From: Flavobacteriaceae bacterium
GTDB taxonomy: Bacteria; Bacteroidota; Bacteroidia; Flavobacteriales; Flavobacteriaceae
DNA length: 33,402 nucleotides
Direction: 5' to 3'
Assembly (NCBI GenBank): GCA_028277085.1
Contig: JANQHL010000282.1
Span: 1 to 33,402 of the forward strand
Positions 23,577 to 31,518 of the stretch are shown piece after piece. A program made the position numbers and the translations under genes. The notes under the pieces were generated by a model. The model was not told where the DNA came from and searched no databases. It saw nothing but the letters and a program-made list of their open reading frames with translations. The stretch's first letter is position 1. Every line of letters starts with the position of its first letter.

Positions 23577-25929
23577 TACGGAAGTTGGGGTATTACAGCG
23601 TGCCCTGGAACGGGAAAAGAAGGCTAGAAAAGCCGCTGAACGTTTGTTGGAAGACAAATCCAAGGAACTCTATGATGCTTCTTTGCATCTAAGGGAAGCC
23701 AATGGCAGGTTAGAGGCGCTCCTTAATCAAAAAGATGCCGCTATTGATGGGGCCTTTGTAAACATTATCGATCCCTATGTAGTGATGGACCTAGAAACCA
23801 GGGTGCTGAATATGAACAACAGCGCAAAGGAGTTTTTGGGCTATGATCATACAAAAGAAGAGATCATACTCTCCAATCTTGTACATAAAGAGTATGTAGG
23901 TTACACCATAGCCTCATTTAAAACATTACTCCAGGTAGGCATTCTTAAAAACTATTGTGCCAAAATCGTTACCCGAAAGTTGGGGGAAAGATTTGTGAAT
24001 ATCAATGCCAGTCTCATCTACGATAAGGAGGGAATTCCTATTGCCGCTCAAGGTATCCTGAGAGATATCACCAAGGATGTTGAGATTAGGGAGCTTTTGG
24101 AAGATCAAAAGAAGCAGCAAGAAATCATTGTTGAAAATTCATCCTTAGGGATCCTGTTACTTGTAGATGGAAAAATTGTTCGTGCTAACAAGGCAGCTGT
24201 TGAGCTTTTTGGATATGCTGAAACCGAGCTTAAGAAGATGTCCATTGATACCATATCTACTATTGAGGATATTAGTCTATATAAGGACCTGATCGAAAAC
24301 AATCAAAAAGGGAAATCGGATCGATTCTCAATAGTCCGAAAATTCCATAAAAAAAATGGACAATCCCTTTACGGAAAGACCTCGGTTAGTACGGTAAGAA
24401 ACCAGCAGGGTGAAGCGGCGTATAAAGTTGCTATGATCGAAGATATTACGCACGATAAACTGTCTGAAGAAAAACTTCGCGCTTCGGAGGAACGATTGAC
24501 CACATTGATCAGCAACCTGCAAACAGGAGTGTTGTTGGAAGATGAAAATAGAAAGATGGTATTAGCGAATCAAGAATTCTGTGATCTATTTCAGATACCC
24601 TTGGCACCTGAAAAGTTAATTGGGGTGGATTGTAAGCGGTCTTTGGACAAATACAAGCATTTGTTTGTAGCTCCTGACCAAATGGTGGAAAGAATAGAAC
24701 GCATTCTTGAAGAAAAGCAGGTAATACTTTCGGATGAGTTGGACCTGGTTGATGGCAGAACCTTTGAAAGGGATTATATCCCATTGTTCATTGATGATGA
24801 GTACAAAGGCCATTTGTGGACATATAATGACATTACTTTCCGTAAAAATTATCGTAAAAACCTTGAAATTCAAAAGGAGAAGTATAGCAGCATCATTGCC
24901 AACATGAATCTTGGATTGGTAGAGATTGATAACGGGAGCACAATTTTGCTGGCCAACCACTGCTATGCCGAGATGATAGGGATTCCCGAACATGAACTTG
25001 TGGGGAAAAACGTCCTGGAGTTGATGCGGCTGGACCAGGATAATCTTAATAAGATTAAAGAACAGTTTGAAAAACGAAAAAGGAATCAGTCAGATTCGTA
25101 TGAAATTGAAGTGGTCTTGAATACCGGAGAAAAACGGTATTGGCTCATTAGCGGTGCACCGCGATACGATGAAACCGGAACGATAGTAGGATCTATTGGA
25201 GTACATCTGGATATTACCAAACAAAAGGAGTTGGAATTTCAAAAGCAGGATCTGGTTAACGAACTGGAAGATAGCAATAAAGGGTTACAGGAATATGCAC
25301 ACGTAGTTTCTCACGATCTAAAATCACCATTGCGTAGTATAACGGCCTTGGCTACCTGGTTGTTTGAGGACTACAAAGACGTATTGGACGAAAAGGGCAA
25401 GTACAATCTTCAAATGATGTTGGAAAAGGTAGAGGGGATGGACAAGTTGATTGATGGGATTCTTAAATACTCGACCGTGAATAGTGATCGATTGGACAAC
25501 ACAAGGGTGGATGTTAATAATGTTATCCGCGAAATTAAAGAGATCATTTACATCCCGGACCACGTTACCATCGAGATAACCAATACACTGCCGGTAATTC
25601 AAGCCGATAAAGTTAAAATCCATCAATTGTTTCAGAACTTTTTAAGCAATGCTGTGGTGAATATAGATAAGCCGGAGGGCTTGGTGGAAATCACCAGCCA
25701 TGAAAATCCAACACATTGGGAATTTAGTATCAAGGACAATGGGGTAGGCATCCCTAAAGAATATCACGAAAAGATATTTAAGATCTTTCAGTCCATTGGC
25801 AACAAAGAGCGTTCCACTGGAATCGGATTATCCATCGTTAAAAAAATTATCGATCGTTACCAGGGTAAGGTCTGGTTAAAAAGCGAAATAGGGGTGGGGA
25901 CCACCTTCTATTTCACCATTAAGAAATAA
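23530..25929 (+). CDS. Multi-PAS sensor histidine kinase, probable H-NOX partner
   Basis: A 799-aa cytoplasmic histidine kinase without membrane helices. In order: a charged coiled coil (about 20-68, with ALEREKKARKAAERLLEDKS), four PAS-type domains (about 72-185, 200-308, 322-438, 452-565), a HisKA domain with phosphoacceptor His595 in YAHVVSHDLKSPLRS, and HATPase with FLSNAVVNIDKP (N box), DNGVGIP, STGIGLSIVKKII and GVGTTFYFTI. ATG 23530 lies inside the H-NOX gene; TTG 23560 is a shorter alternative. Being cytoplasmic and translationally linked to H-NOX, it is the natural candidate to be regulated by it. It has no receiver or Hpt of its own; those are encoded separately in the cluster. Ligands of the PAS domains are unknown. 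Confidence 0.93.
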   Translation: MNKEPKSNLPLSSKSSTEVGVLQRALEREKKARKAAERLLEDKSKELYDASLHLREANGRLEALLNQKDAAIDGAFVNIIDPYVVMDLETRVLNMNNSAKEFLGYDHTKEEIILSNLVHKEYVGYTIASFKTLLQVGILKNYCAKIVTRKLGERFVNINASLIYDKEGIPIAAQGILRDITKDVEIRELLEDQKKQQEIIVENSSLGILLLVDGKIVRANKAAVELFGYAETELKKMSIDTISTIEDISLYKDLIENNQKGKSDRFSIVRKFHKKNGQSLYGKTSVSTVRNQQGEAAYKVAMIEDITHDKLSEEKLRASEERLTTLISNLQTGVLLEDENRKMVLANQEFCDLFQIPLAPEKLIGVDCKRSLDKYKHLFVAPDQMVERIERILEEKQVILSDELDLVDGRTFERDYIPLFIDDEYKGHLWTYNDITFRKNYRKNLEIQKEKYSSIIANMNLGLVEIDNGSTILLANHCYAEMIGIPEHELVGKNVLELMRLDQDNLNKIKEQFEKRKRNQSDSYEIEVVLNTGEKRYWLISGAPRYDETGTIVGSIGVHLDITKQKELEFQKQDLVNELEDSNKGLQEYAHVVSHDLKSPLRSITALATWLFEDYKDVLDEKGKYNLQMMLEKVEGMDKLIDGILKYSTVNSDRLDNTRVDVNNVIREIKEIIYIPDHVTIEITNTLPVIQADKVKIHQLFQNFLSNAVVNIDKPEGLVEITSHENPTHWEFSIKDNGVGIPKEYHEKIFKIFQSIGNKERSTGIGLSIVKKIIDRYQGKVWLKSEIGVGTTFYFTIKK

Positions 25930-25943
25930 CAAATACGGCAGTC

Positions 25944-27071
25944 ATGAAAATTCAACAGGCAAAAAGATTAAAAAACGGAACATGGGACTTCTTGCAGTCC
26001 GGGAAATTGCAGCGGCCCCTGGTATTAATATTCGGGGATCGGTTTTTGTTAGAAGATGAAGCCATATATAAGGAAATAAGGGGCTTTTATCCCGACGGGG
26101 AACTGGTTTTCGGTTCCACTTCAGGGGAAATCCTGGATACGCATGTCTATGAAGGGATCATCGCTGTAACGGCTATCGAATTTGAACAGGCTTCATTTAA
26201 GATTGTTCGGGAAAATGTATCCGATTTCGCTTCAATAGAAGCCATGGGAGAGGCGATTTCAGATCAATTTGTGAAAGCCGAATTACAACATGTATTTGTC
26301 ATTTCAGATGGGAGTTTTGTAAATGGTAGTGGCCTCATAGAAGGTTTGGAGTCCAATGACAACTATTTTGCTTCCATAACCGGGGGGCTCTGTGGTGATG
26401 GTACACGTTTTGAAAAGACATTGGCCTCTTACAATGAGTTGCCCAAACAAGGAGAAGTAGTAGCCATTGGGTTTTATGGAGAAAACCTGGAGATCTCCTA
26501 TGCTAATTACGGCGGATGGACGCCTTTTGGACCGGAGCGTACAATAACCAAATCCGAGGAGAACATATTATATGAGATTGATGGTCAGCCGGCCCTGGAC
26601 CTGTATAAGAAGTATCTAGGGGACAAGGCTAAGGAATTGCCCCAGGCTGCCCTATTATATCCACTTACCGTGCAACAAAACGAGGATACGGAACCGCTGG
26701 TCAGGACTATTTTGAATATCGATGAGGAGACAAACTCGATGATTCTTGCCGGAGACGTTCCTGAGAACTCTAAGGTACAACTAATGATGTCTACCATGGA
26801 CGATATTGCCAATGGCGCCTATCATGCAGCACAGCTTGCCATGCAAAACAGGAAGGATAAACCGGAATTGGCGATTTTGGTAAGTTGTGTTGGCAGGAGA
26901 CTGGTCCTGGCTGAAAGGACAGAAGAAGAAATAGAAGAAGTATCCGAAGTGGTAGGGGATCAGGCAAAACTTACGGGATTCTATTCTTACGGAGAAATGG
27001 CACCCTTTGCCGGTAAGAGTGAATGCCAGTTACATAACCAAACAATGACTTTAACCTTAATGAGCGAGTAA
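25944..27071 (+). CDS. FIST-domain sensor protein (NosP-like)
   Basis: A 375-aa cytoplasmic protein made of FIST N- and C-terminal domains: PLVLIFGDRFLL, GELVFGSTSGEIL, VFVISDGSFVNGSGLIEGL, ITGGLCGDGTRF, GEVVAIGFYGENLEI, GWTPFGPERTITKSEEN, ALLYPLTV, ILVSCVGRRLVL and TGFYSYGEMAPFAGKSECQL followed by HNQTMTLT. Stand-alone FIST proteins encoded beside a histidine kinase or cyclic-di-GMP enzyme include the NosP family, which are haem-binding NO sensors. The gene is followed immediately (stop-ATG, no gap) by a kinase of the type found with NosP. Haem binding here is inferred from family and context; FIST domains in general may bind other small ligands. It sits 14 nt after the PAS-kinase gene. Confidence 0.88.
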   Translation: MKIQQAKRLKNGTWDFLQSGKLQRPLVLIFGDRFLLEDEAIYKEIRGFYPDGELVFGSTSGEILDTHVYEGIIAVTAIEFEQASFKIVRENVSDFASIEAMGEAISDQFVKAELQHVFVISDGSFVNGSGLIEGLESNDNYFASITGGLCGDGTRFEKTLASYNELPKQGEVVAIGFYGENLEISYANYGGWTPFGPERTITKSEENILYEIDGQPALDLYKKYLGDKAKELPQAALLYPLTVQQNEDTEPLVRTILNIDEETNSMILAGDVPENSKVQLMMSTMDDIANGAYHAAQLAMQNRKDKPELAILVSCVGRRLVLAERTEEEIEEVSEVVGDQAKLTGFYSYGEMAPFAGKSECQLHNQTMTLTLMSE

Positions 27072-28169
27072 ATGCATTCTTTGCTGAAACGTCAAATCAA
27101 AAAGTTCTTACCGCAACAGCTTAAAGAAAGTCCGGAGTTGGAGCAGTTTTTTGAATCGGTAGATAAATCCTATACCGATTACGAAGATAAACTCGCAATG
27201 ATTCAACGGGCCACCTCATTGAGTTCCAAAGAGCTTTATGAAGCCAATAAACGCCTGAACAAAGAAACCGCAGGACAGCGAAAAATTCTGGAGTCGTTGA
27301 GCAAAGCTGTTTCGCTTATGGAACATGGGACAACCCAACAAGAGGGGAATCAAGGATTTGATCCTCAGCGCTTAGTGGAAAATATAGGAAATCAGGCGAA
27401 CAAGATCTTGGAGATTACTGCGGAAAAGGATGTGCTGCTTCAAAATTTGGAACGTCAGAACGAGTCGCTGAACAATTACGCCCACATGGTTTCTCACGAC
27501 CTAAAATCACCTATCCGGAATATTCATTCCTTGCTCACCTGGGTATACGAAGATAGCTGTGACGATTTTAAATCGGAGTGTAAAGGGAGCTTTGAACTCA
27601 TCTTTCAAAACTTGTCAAAAATGGACAGCTTGATCGATGGAATCTTAAAACATGCCACAATTGACGCCCTGGAAGAAAAGGTCAAAGAAGTGGACCTAAA
27701 CCAATTGATAAAAGAGATTGAGCGAACCATTTTTGTCCCAGATACGGTCAAAATAAAGATTAAAGGCAACCTGCCTACCCTCACCACGGGAAAATATAGA
27801 ATAGAGCAGCTATTCAAGAATATGATTACTAATGCAGTTACGGCTACCGAGGGCAATAAAACCGGCTTAGTGACTTTGGAAGCCAGGGAGCAGGAAGATC
27901 ATTGGTTATTTTGTATCGCTGACAATGGTAAAGGGATTCCCAAGCATTTACAGCTCGGGATCTTTGATATGTTTAAAAAGCTTGAAAATGACGCTAATGC
28001 AACAGGGATAGGTCTTGCACTGGTAAAAAAGATCATCAATCATTATGAGGGCGATATTTGGCTCTCTTCGGAAGAAGGGGTGGGAACCACCTTTTATTTC
28101 ACAATAAAAACAACAAAAAATGACAGAACTCCCAAATTTGAACTACATCAAGGAGATAGCAGGAGGTAA
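27072..28169 (+). CDS. Sensor histidine kinase, probable FIST/NosP partner
   Basis: A 365-aa soluble histidine kinase. The N-terminus (RQIKKFLPQQLKESPELEQF, then FESVDKSYTDYEDKLAMIQR and SSKELYEANKRL) is a helical segment I associate with kinases next to FIST genes. A linker, HisKA with phosphoacceptor His142 in YAHMVSHDLKSPIRN, and HATPase (MITNAVTATEGNKTG, DNGKGIPKH, ATGIGLALVKKII, GVGTTFYFTIK) follow. The catalytic core is clearly paralogous to that of the upstream PAS kinase, so the pair probably arose by duplication or recruitment. The ATG directly follows the FIST stop. The 3' end overlaps the Hpt gene by 50 nt, leaving a basic tail (RTPKFELHQGDSRR) encoded in the shared stretch. Confidence 0.93.
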   Translation: MHSLLKRQIKKFLPQQLKESPELEQFFESVDKSYTDYEDKLAMIQRATSLSSKELYEANKRLNKETAGQRKILESLSKAVSLMEHGTTQQEGNQGFDPQRLVENIGNQANKILEITAEKDVLLQNLERQNESLNNYAHMVSHDLKSPIRNIHSLLTWVYEDSCDDFKSECKGSFELIFQNLSKMDSLIDGILKHATIDALEEKVKEVDLNQLIKEIERTIFVPDTVKIKIKGNLPTLTTGKYRIEQLFKNMITNAVTATEGNKTGLVTLEAREQEDHWLFCIADNGKGIPKHLQLGIFDMFKKLENDANATGIGLALVKKIINHYEGDIWLSSEEGVGTTFYFTIKTTKNDRTPKFELHQGDSRR

Positions 28170-28443
28170 TGAAGAATTCGAGAAAAAATTTCTGGCCATT
28201 ATCCAGTCCGAATTTCCGAAGGAAAAAAGTGATTACCTAAAGTATTTGGAAGATGGGGCACTGGAAGAATCTGCTAAAGTGGTGCATAAGATTAAGCACA
28301 AGTTTGGCATTTTAGGACTTACAGAAGGGTACAAAACAGCAGTACAATATGAAGAAGACCTAAAAGGGGGTAATACAGTGCTAATGGAGGAGTTTTCTGG
28401 TATTCTTAGCGCAGTGGAGGACTTTATTTTAAAAATAACCTAA
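28120..28443 (+). CDS. Histidine phosphotransfer (Hpt) protein
   Basis: A 107-aa stand-alone Hpt four-helix protein. The opening MTELPNLNYIKEIAGGNEEF is standard for Hpt domains. The phosphoacceptor is His56 in KVVHKIKHKFGILGL, an HxxK variant of the usual AHxLKGSS motif. It starts within the kinase gene (50-nt overlap in another frame) and ends one base before the LytTR gene. Hpt proteins shuttle phosphoryl groups between receiver domains; here the stand-alone receiver and the LytTR regulator are the cluster-encoded partners. Alternative ATGs further in would remove helix A, so the overlapping start is preferred. Confidence 0.9.
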   Translation: MTELPNLNYIKEIAGGNEEFEKKFLAIIQSEFPKEKSDYLKYLEDGALEESAKVVHKIKHKFGILGLTEGYKTAVQYEEDLKGGNTVLMEEFSGILSAVEDFILKIT

Positions 28444-28444
28444 A

Positions 28445-29155
28445 GTGAAATGTATAGTTGTAGATGATGAGTGCTCAGCAAGGGCAATAGTGACTGAGCT
28501 TTGTAAAAATAGCCCGGAACTTCAAATAATCGCGGAGTTTCCTAATGCTGTTGAAGCACTAAAGTACTTGAATCAGCATTCCGTTGACGTCATTTTTCTG
28601 GACATCCACATGCCCTTTCTTACGGGAATCGATTTCATACAAACCCTTAAGAACCCTCCAAAAGTGGTGTTTACTACTTCTGATAAAGACTTTGCAATTG
28701 CCGCCTATGAATACGAGTTTATTGTGGATTATTTAGTGAAACCTATTACTCCGGAGCGGTTTAGAAAGACCCTTGTAAAGTTGAAAAATGCTTATCAGCC
28801 TGTGACAGCAAATGGGGATTTAGGAACTGAAGAAGGTGACGGGGAAGACAATCTGTATATTAATATTGACAGAAGATTGATCAAGTTGCATTTGGGAGAG
28901 GTGCTAATCGTTGAAGCAAAAGGAGACTATATTGAGATTAAAACAACAACTACCACCTACAGGGTACATGCAACCCTAAAGAAAATTAAGGAGAAATTAC
29001 CAGAATCCCGTTTCATGCAAATCCACAGGTCCTATATCATTAATTTTAAGAAAATAATTGATATTCAGGACAATAGTGTTTTAATAGAACGCAGTGTAAT
29101 TCCGATAAGCAGATCGCATCGTCCAAATTTGATCCAACGGTTGAATTTATTGTAA
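28445..29155 (+). CDS. LytTR-family response regulator
   Basis: A 236-aa DNA-binding response regulator. The receiver (1-120) has Asp7-Asp8 in IVVDDE, phosphoacceptor Asp53 in DVIFLDIHMPFLTG, VFTTSD and the lysine in DYLVKPITPERF. A linker leads into a LytTR domain (about 140-236: LYINIDRRLIKLHLGEVLIV, EAKGDYIEIKT, MQIHRSYIINFKKI and ISRSHRPNLIQRLN). It starts with GTG, one base after the Hpt stop, and is the last gene of the cluster and its only DNA-binding output. Target promoters are unknown; LytTR proteins often control surface, motility, biofilm or virulence genes. The rhamnose genes begin 433 bp downstream but no obvious LytTR site was found there. Confidence 0.94.
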   Translation: MKCIVVDDECSARAIVTELCKNSPELQIIAEFPNAVEALKYLNQHSVDVIFLDIHMPFLTGIDFIQTLKNPPKVVFTTSDKDFAIAAYEYEFIVDYLVKPITPERFRKTLVKLKNAYQPVTANGDLGTEEGDGEDNLYINIDRRLIKLHLGEVLIVEAKGDYIEIKTTTTTYRVHATLKKIKEKLPESRFMQIHRSYIINFKKIIDIQDNSVLIERSVIPISRSHRPNLIQRLNLL

Positions 29156-29344
29156 TAGGGTGCATTTTAGGGTCATTATGGGATGAAAGTTGTACATGAT
29201 GATTCTGAAAAAAATAGGGTTGAATTTTCGGAATTTAAAATGTTATATATGTCAAATTAGGCTAGAAATACTATTCCAGATAGCAATGGACTGGAGAAGT
29301 AAATATACTCCAACTATCGTTTATCTTTTAAAGGCTAGAGATAG

Positions 29345-29382
29345 CCAACACCCATTTCATTCTTGTTGGTAGCGCTGTTTTT
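29345..29382 (+). terminator. Weak terminator-like hairpin after the LytTR gene
   Basis: CCAACA pairs with TGTTGG across a 13-nt loop, and TTTTT follows 8 nt later (29378-29382). The stem is short and the T-run is not directly adjacent, so this is a tentative terminator lying 190 nt after the LytTR stop. Confidence 0.25.
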
Positions 29383-29422
29383 AAGTAACTTGCTTTGGCA
29401 GTAGTAATAGGAGGTTGCTATT

Positions 29423-29485
29423 ATGACACTACAATTTCCGTTTAATTTAGAGTTATTTCGGGAGCGTTTGGAGAATATTGAATAG
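29423..29485 (+). CDS. Possible 20-residue micro-ORF with strong Shine-Dalgarno
   Basis: ATG 29423 opens a frame of 20 codons (MTLQFPFNLELFRERLENIE) ending in TAG. TAGGAGG at 29408-29414, 8 nt upstream, is the strongest Shine-Dalgarno sequence noticed in the window, in a lineage that rarely uses one. It could be a leader peptide of the rfb operon, the start of a decayed gene, or chance. No homologue is recognised. Confidence 0.25.
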   Translation: MTLQFPFNLELFRERLENIE

Positions 29486-29588
29486 ATCTGGTGCGAAAAT
29501 TAAAAATAAGTAATTAGAAGAAACAACTACCAAACAGGAGAAGTTTAGAACTCCAGGAAAAACCTCAGTTAGAATGTAAAATAGTTTC

Positions 29589-30626
29589 ATGAAGCACATA
29601 ATGGTGACCGGAGGAGCGGGTTTTATCGGCTCTAATTTTATTCCTTTTTTTCTGGCCAGTAACCCTAATATCCATGTTGTAAACCTGGATGCGCTAACCT
29701 ATGCAGGAGATTTGAAAAACTTGAAGGAGCTGGAGGGACATAAGCGATATACTTTCGTTAAAGGGGATATCTGTGATAGACCATTAATTGAGACTATATT
29801 TGATCGATTTGATATTAAGGGGGTAATTCACTTTGCTGCGGAGTCCCACGTAGACAATTCCATAGCCAATCCTGACGCCTTTATGCAAACCAACATTATA
29901 GGCACCTTTAATCTGATTGATGTAGCAAAAAAACATTGGATGGTGGGGCCAGGGATCTACAAAGAAGCCTATGGAAATTCCCGTTTTCATCATGTTTCTA
30001 CCGATGAGGTTTACGGAACTTTGGGAAAAGAAGGATTGTTTTCGGAGCGAACGCCTTATGCGCCTAATAGTCCGTATAGCGCTTCAAAAGCCTCTTCCGA
30101 TTTTATCGTAAGAAGTTACTATCACACCTATGGGATGAATGTGGTAACCACTAATTGTTCTAACAACTATGGACCAAAACAACACGACGAAAAACTAATC
30201 CCAACCATTATTAGAAAGGCTTTGGATAGGGCCCCAATTCCTATTTATGGAGATGGGTCCAATATTCGCGATTGGCTTTACGTGCTGGATCATTGTAAAG
30301 GAATAGTCCTTGCCTATGAAAAGGGCAAATTAGGCGAAACGTACAACATTGGTGGAGATAATGAACGTACTAATCTATACATTGCTACCACTGTTTGTGA
30401 AATTTTGGATAGAAAACATGCCAGATCCGATGGTGCTTCTTACAAAAAGCAGATCACATTTGTAAAGGACAGGGCAGGGCATGACTTTAGATATGCTATT
30501 AATGCTTCCAAAATTGCGAATGACTTAGGATGGGTAGCCGATGAAAACTTCGAAACAGGAATTGAAAAAACCATTGACTGGTATCTGAACAAATATGTCG
30601 AAAATAAAGACTCAAGCTTAGCATAG
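29589..30626 (+). CDS. rfbB: dTDP-glucose 4,6-dehydratase
   Basis: Converts dTDP-D-glucose to dTDP-4-keto-6-deoxy-D-glucose, step two of dTDP-L-rhamnose synthesis. It is a 345-aa short-chain dehydrogenase-type enzyme with NAD-binding GGAGFIGSNF, NLDALTYAGDLKNL, HFAAESHVDNSI, the active-site strand HHVSTDEVYGTLG, the YSASKASSDF catalytic Tyr-Lys pair, TNCSNNYGPKQHDEKLIP and YGDGSNIRDWLYVLDHCKGI. All are textbook RfbB/RmlB features. It is the first gene of rfbBACD, with rfbA 29 nt downstream. The product sugar feeds rhamnose-containing surface polysaccharide. Confidence 0.97.
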   Translation: MKHIMVTGGAGFIGSNFIPFFLASNPNIHVVNLDALTYAGDLKNLKELEGHKRYTFVKGDICDRPLIETIFDRFDIKGVIHFAAESHVDNSIANPDAFMQTNIIGTFNLIDVAKKHWMVGPGIYKEAYGNSRFHHVSTDEVYGTLGKEGLFSERTPYAPNSPYSASKASSDFIVRSYYHTYGMNVVTTNCSNNYGPKQHDEKLIPTIIRKALDRAPIPIYGDGSNIRDWLYVLDHCKGIVLAYEKGKLGETYNIGGDNERTNLYIATTVCEILDRKHARSDGASYKKQITFVKDRAGHDFRYAINASKIANDLGWVADENFETGIEKTIDWYLNKYVENKDSSLA

Positions 30627-30655
30627 TATAAGCAAAACCTACTAAAGCATAAAGA

Positions 30656-31513
30656 ATGAAGGGAATCATCTTAGCAGGAGGCTCGGGAACACGATTGCAT
30701 CCATTGACACTTGCGGTAAGCAAGCAATTGATGCCTGTATATGATAAGCCTATGATTTATTATCCCCTTTCCACTTTATTGGAATCCGGGATATGGGAAA
30801 TATTGATCATTTCTACGCCCCATGATCTTCCTTTATTCAAAAGACTGTTGGGGGACGGCAGAAAATACGGATGCCGTTTTGAATATGGGGTACAGGAGCA
30901 GCCCAACGGCCTGGCTGAAGCATTTCTAATTGGCGAGGAGTTCATTGGGGATGATAAGGTAGCCTTGATTTTAGGAGATAATATTTTTTATGGTACGGGT
31001 CTGGAAACGTTATTGCAATCCAATAACGATCCCGATGGAGGTATTATCTATGCCTATCATGTAACCGATCCGGAACGATATGGGGTAGTGGAATTTGATG
31101 AAAACGGTAAAGTGATTTCTATTGAGGAAAAGCCACAACAACCCAAATCGAATTACGCAGTACCGGGGATTTATTTTTATGACAACGATGTGGTTGAAAT
31201 TGCCAAAAACATTCAACCAAGTGGTCGGGGAGAACTGGAGATCACGGACGTAAACCGGGAGTACTTGAAGCGAGGAAGATTGAAAGTAAGCATCATGGAC
31301 CGGGGAACCGCCTGGTTAGATACCGGTACCTTTACGTCGTTAATGTTGGCTGCACAGTTTGTACAGGTCATTGAAGAACGTCAGGGACTTAAGATCGGAG
31401 CTATAGAATCTGCAGCCTACAAAATGGGGTATATTACCAGGAACCAGTTTAAAAAGTTAACCGAACCCTTTCTGAAAAGTGGGTATAGCAAGCGATTGCT
31501 TGAAGTTATTTGA
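30656..31513 (+). CDS. rfbA: Glucose-1-phosphate thymidylyltransferase
   Basis: Makes dTDP-D-glucose from dTTP and glucose 1-phosphate, the entry step of the rhamnose pathway. The 285-aa protein has the nucleotidyltransferase motif [83 protein letters not shown] and [11 protein letters not shown]. The length is standard for RmlA. Its stop codon lies next to the start of rfbC, in the same operon as rfbB and rfbD. Confidence 0.97.
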   Translation: MKGIILAGGSGTRLHPLTLAVSKQLMPVYDKPMIYYPLSTLLESGIWEILIISTPHDLPLFKRLLGDGRKYGCRFEYGVQEQPNGLAEAFLIGEEFIGDDKVALILGDNIFYGTGLETLLQSNNDPDGGIIYAYHVTDPERYGVVEFDENGKVISIEEKPQQPKSNYAVPGIYFYDNDVVEIAKNIQPSGRGELEITDVNREYLKRGRLKVSIMDRGTAWLDTGTFTSLMLAAQFVQVIEERQGLKIGAIESAAYKMGYITRNQFKKLTEPFLKSGYSKRLLEVI

Positions 31514-31518
31514 AAGCC

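Larger units (their letters stand above)
29156..29588. other. 433-bp gene-poor spacer between LytTR regulator and rfb genes
   Basis: AT-rich, with no convincing conserved gene; a 60-codon frame at 29190-29372 shows no recognisable features and is not called. Structures seen: GGCTA-GAGA-TAGCC (29333-29346), overlapping a CCAACA/TGTTGG stem (29345-29350 with 29364-29369) that is followed by TTTTT at 29378-29382 and may terminate the signalling operon; a TATCTTTT -7-like box (29322-29329); and a micro-ORF with a strong ribosome site (29423-29485). The rfb promoter must lie in this spacer or further upstream. Confidence 0.5.

Noticed and set aside
24616..24993. 125-codon minus-strand frame inside the PAS kinase
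   Set aside because: Antisense to PAS-domain coding sequence; nothing recognisable.
28120..28443. Hpt frame as a spurious overlap of the kinase 3' end
   Set aside because: The translation has a full-length Hpt pattern with His56, and most of the frame lies beyond the kinase stop, so it is a real gene.
29190..29372. 60-codon plus-strand frame in the spacer after the LytTR gene
   Set aside because: No conserved features and no ribosome-binding site; the region is better explained as spacer with hairpins.
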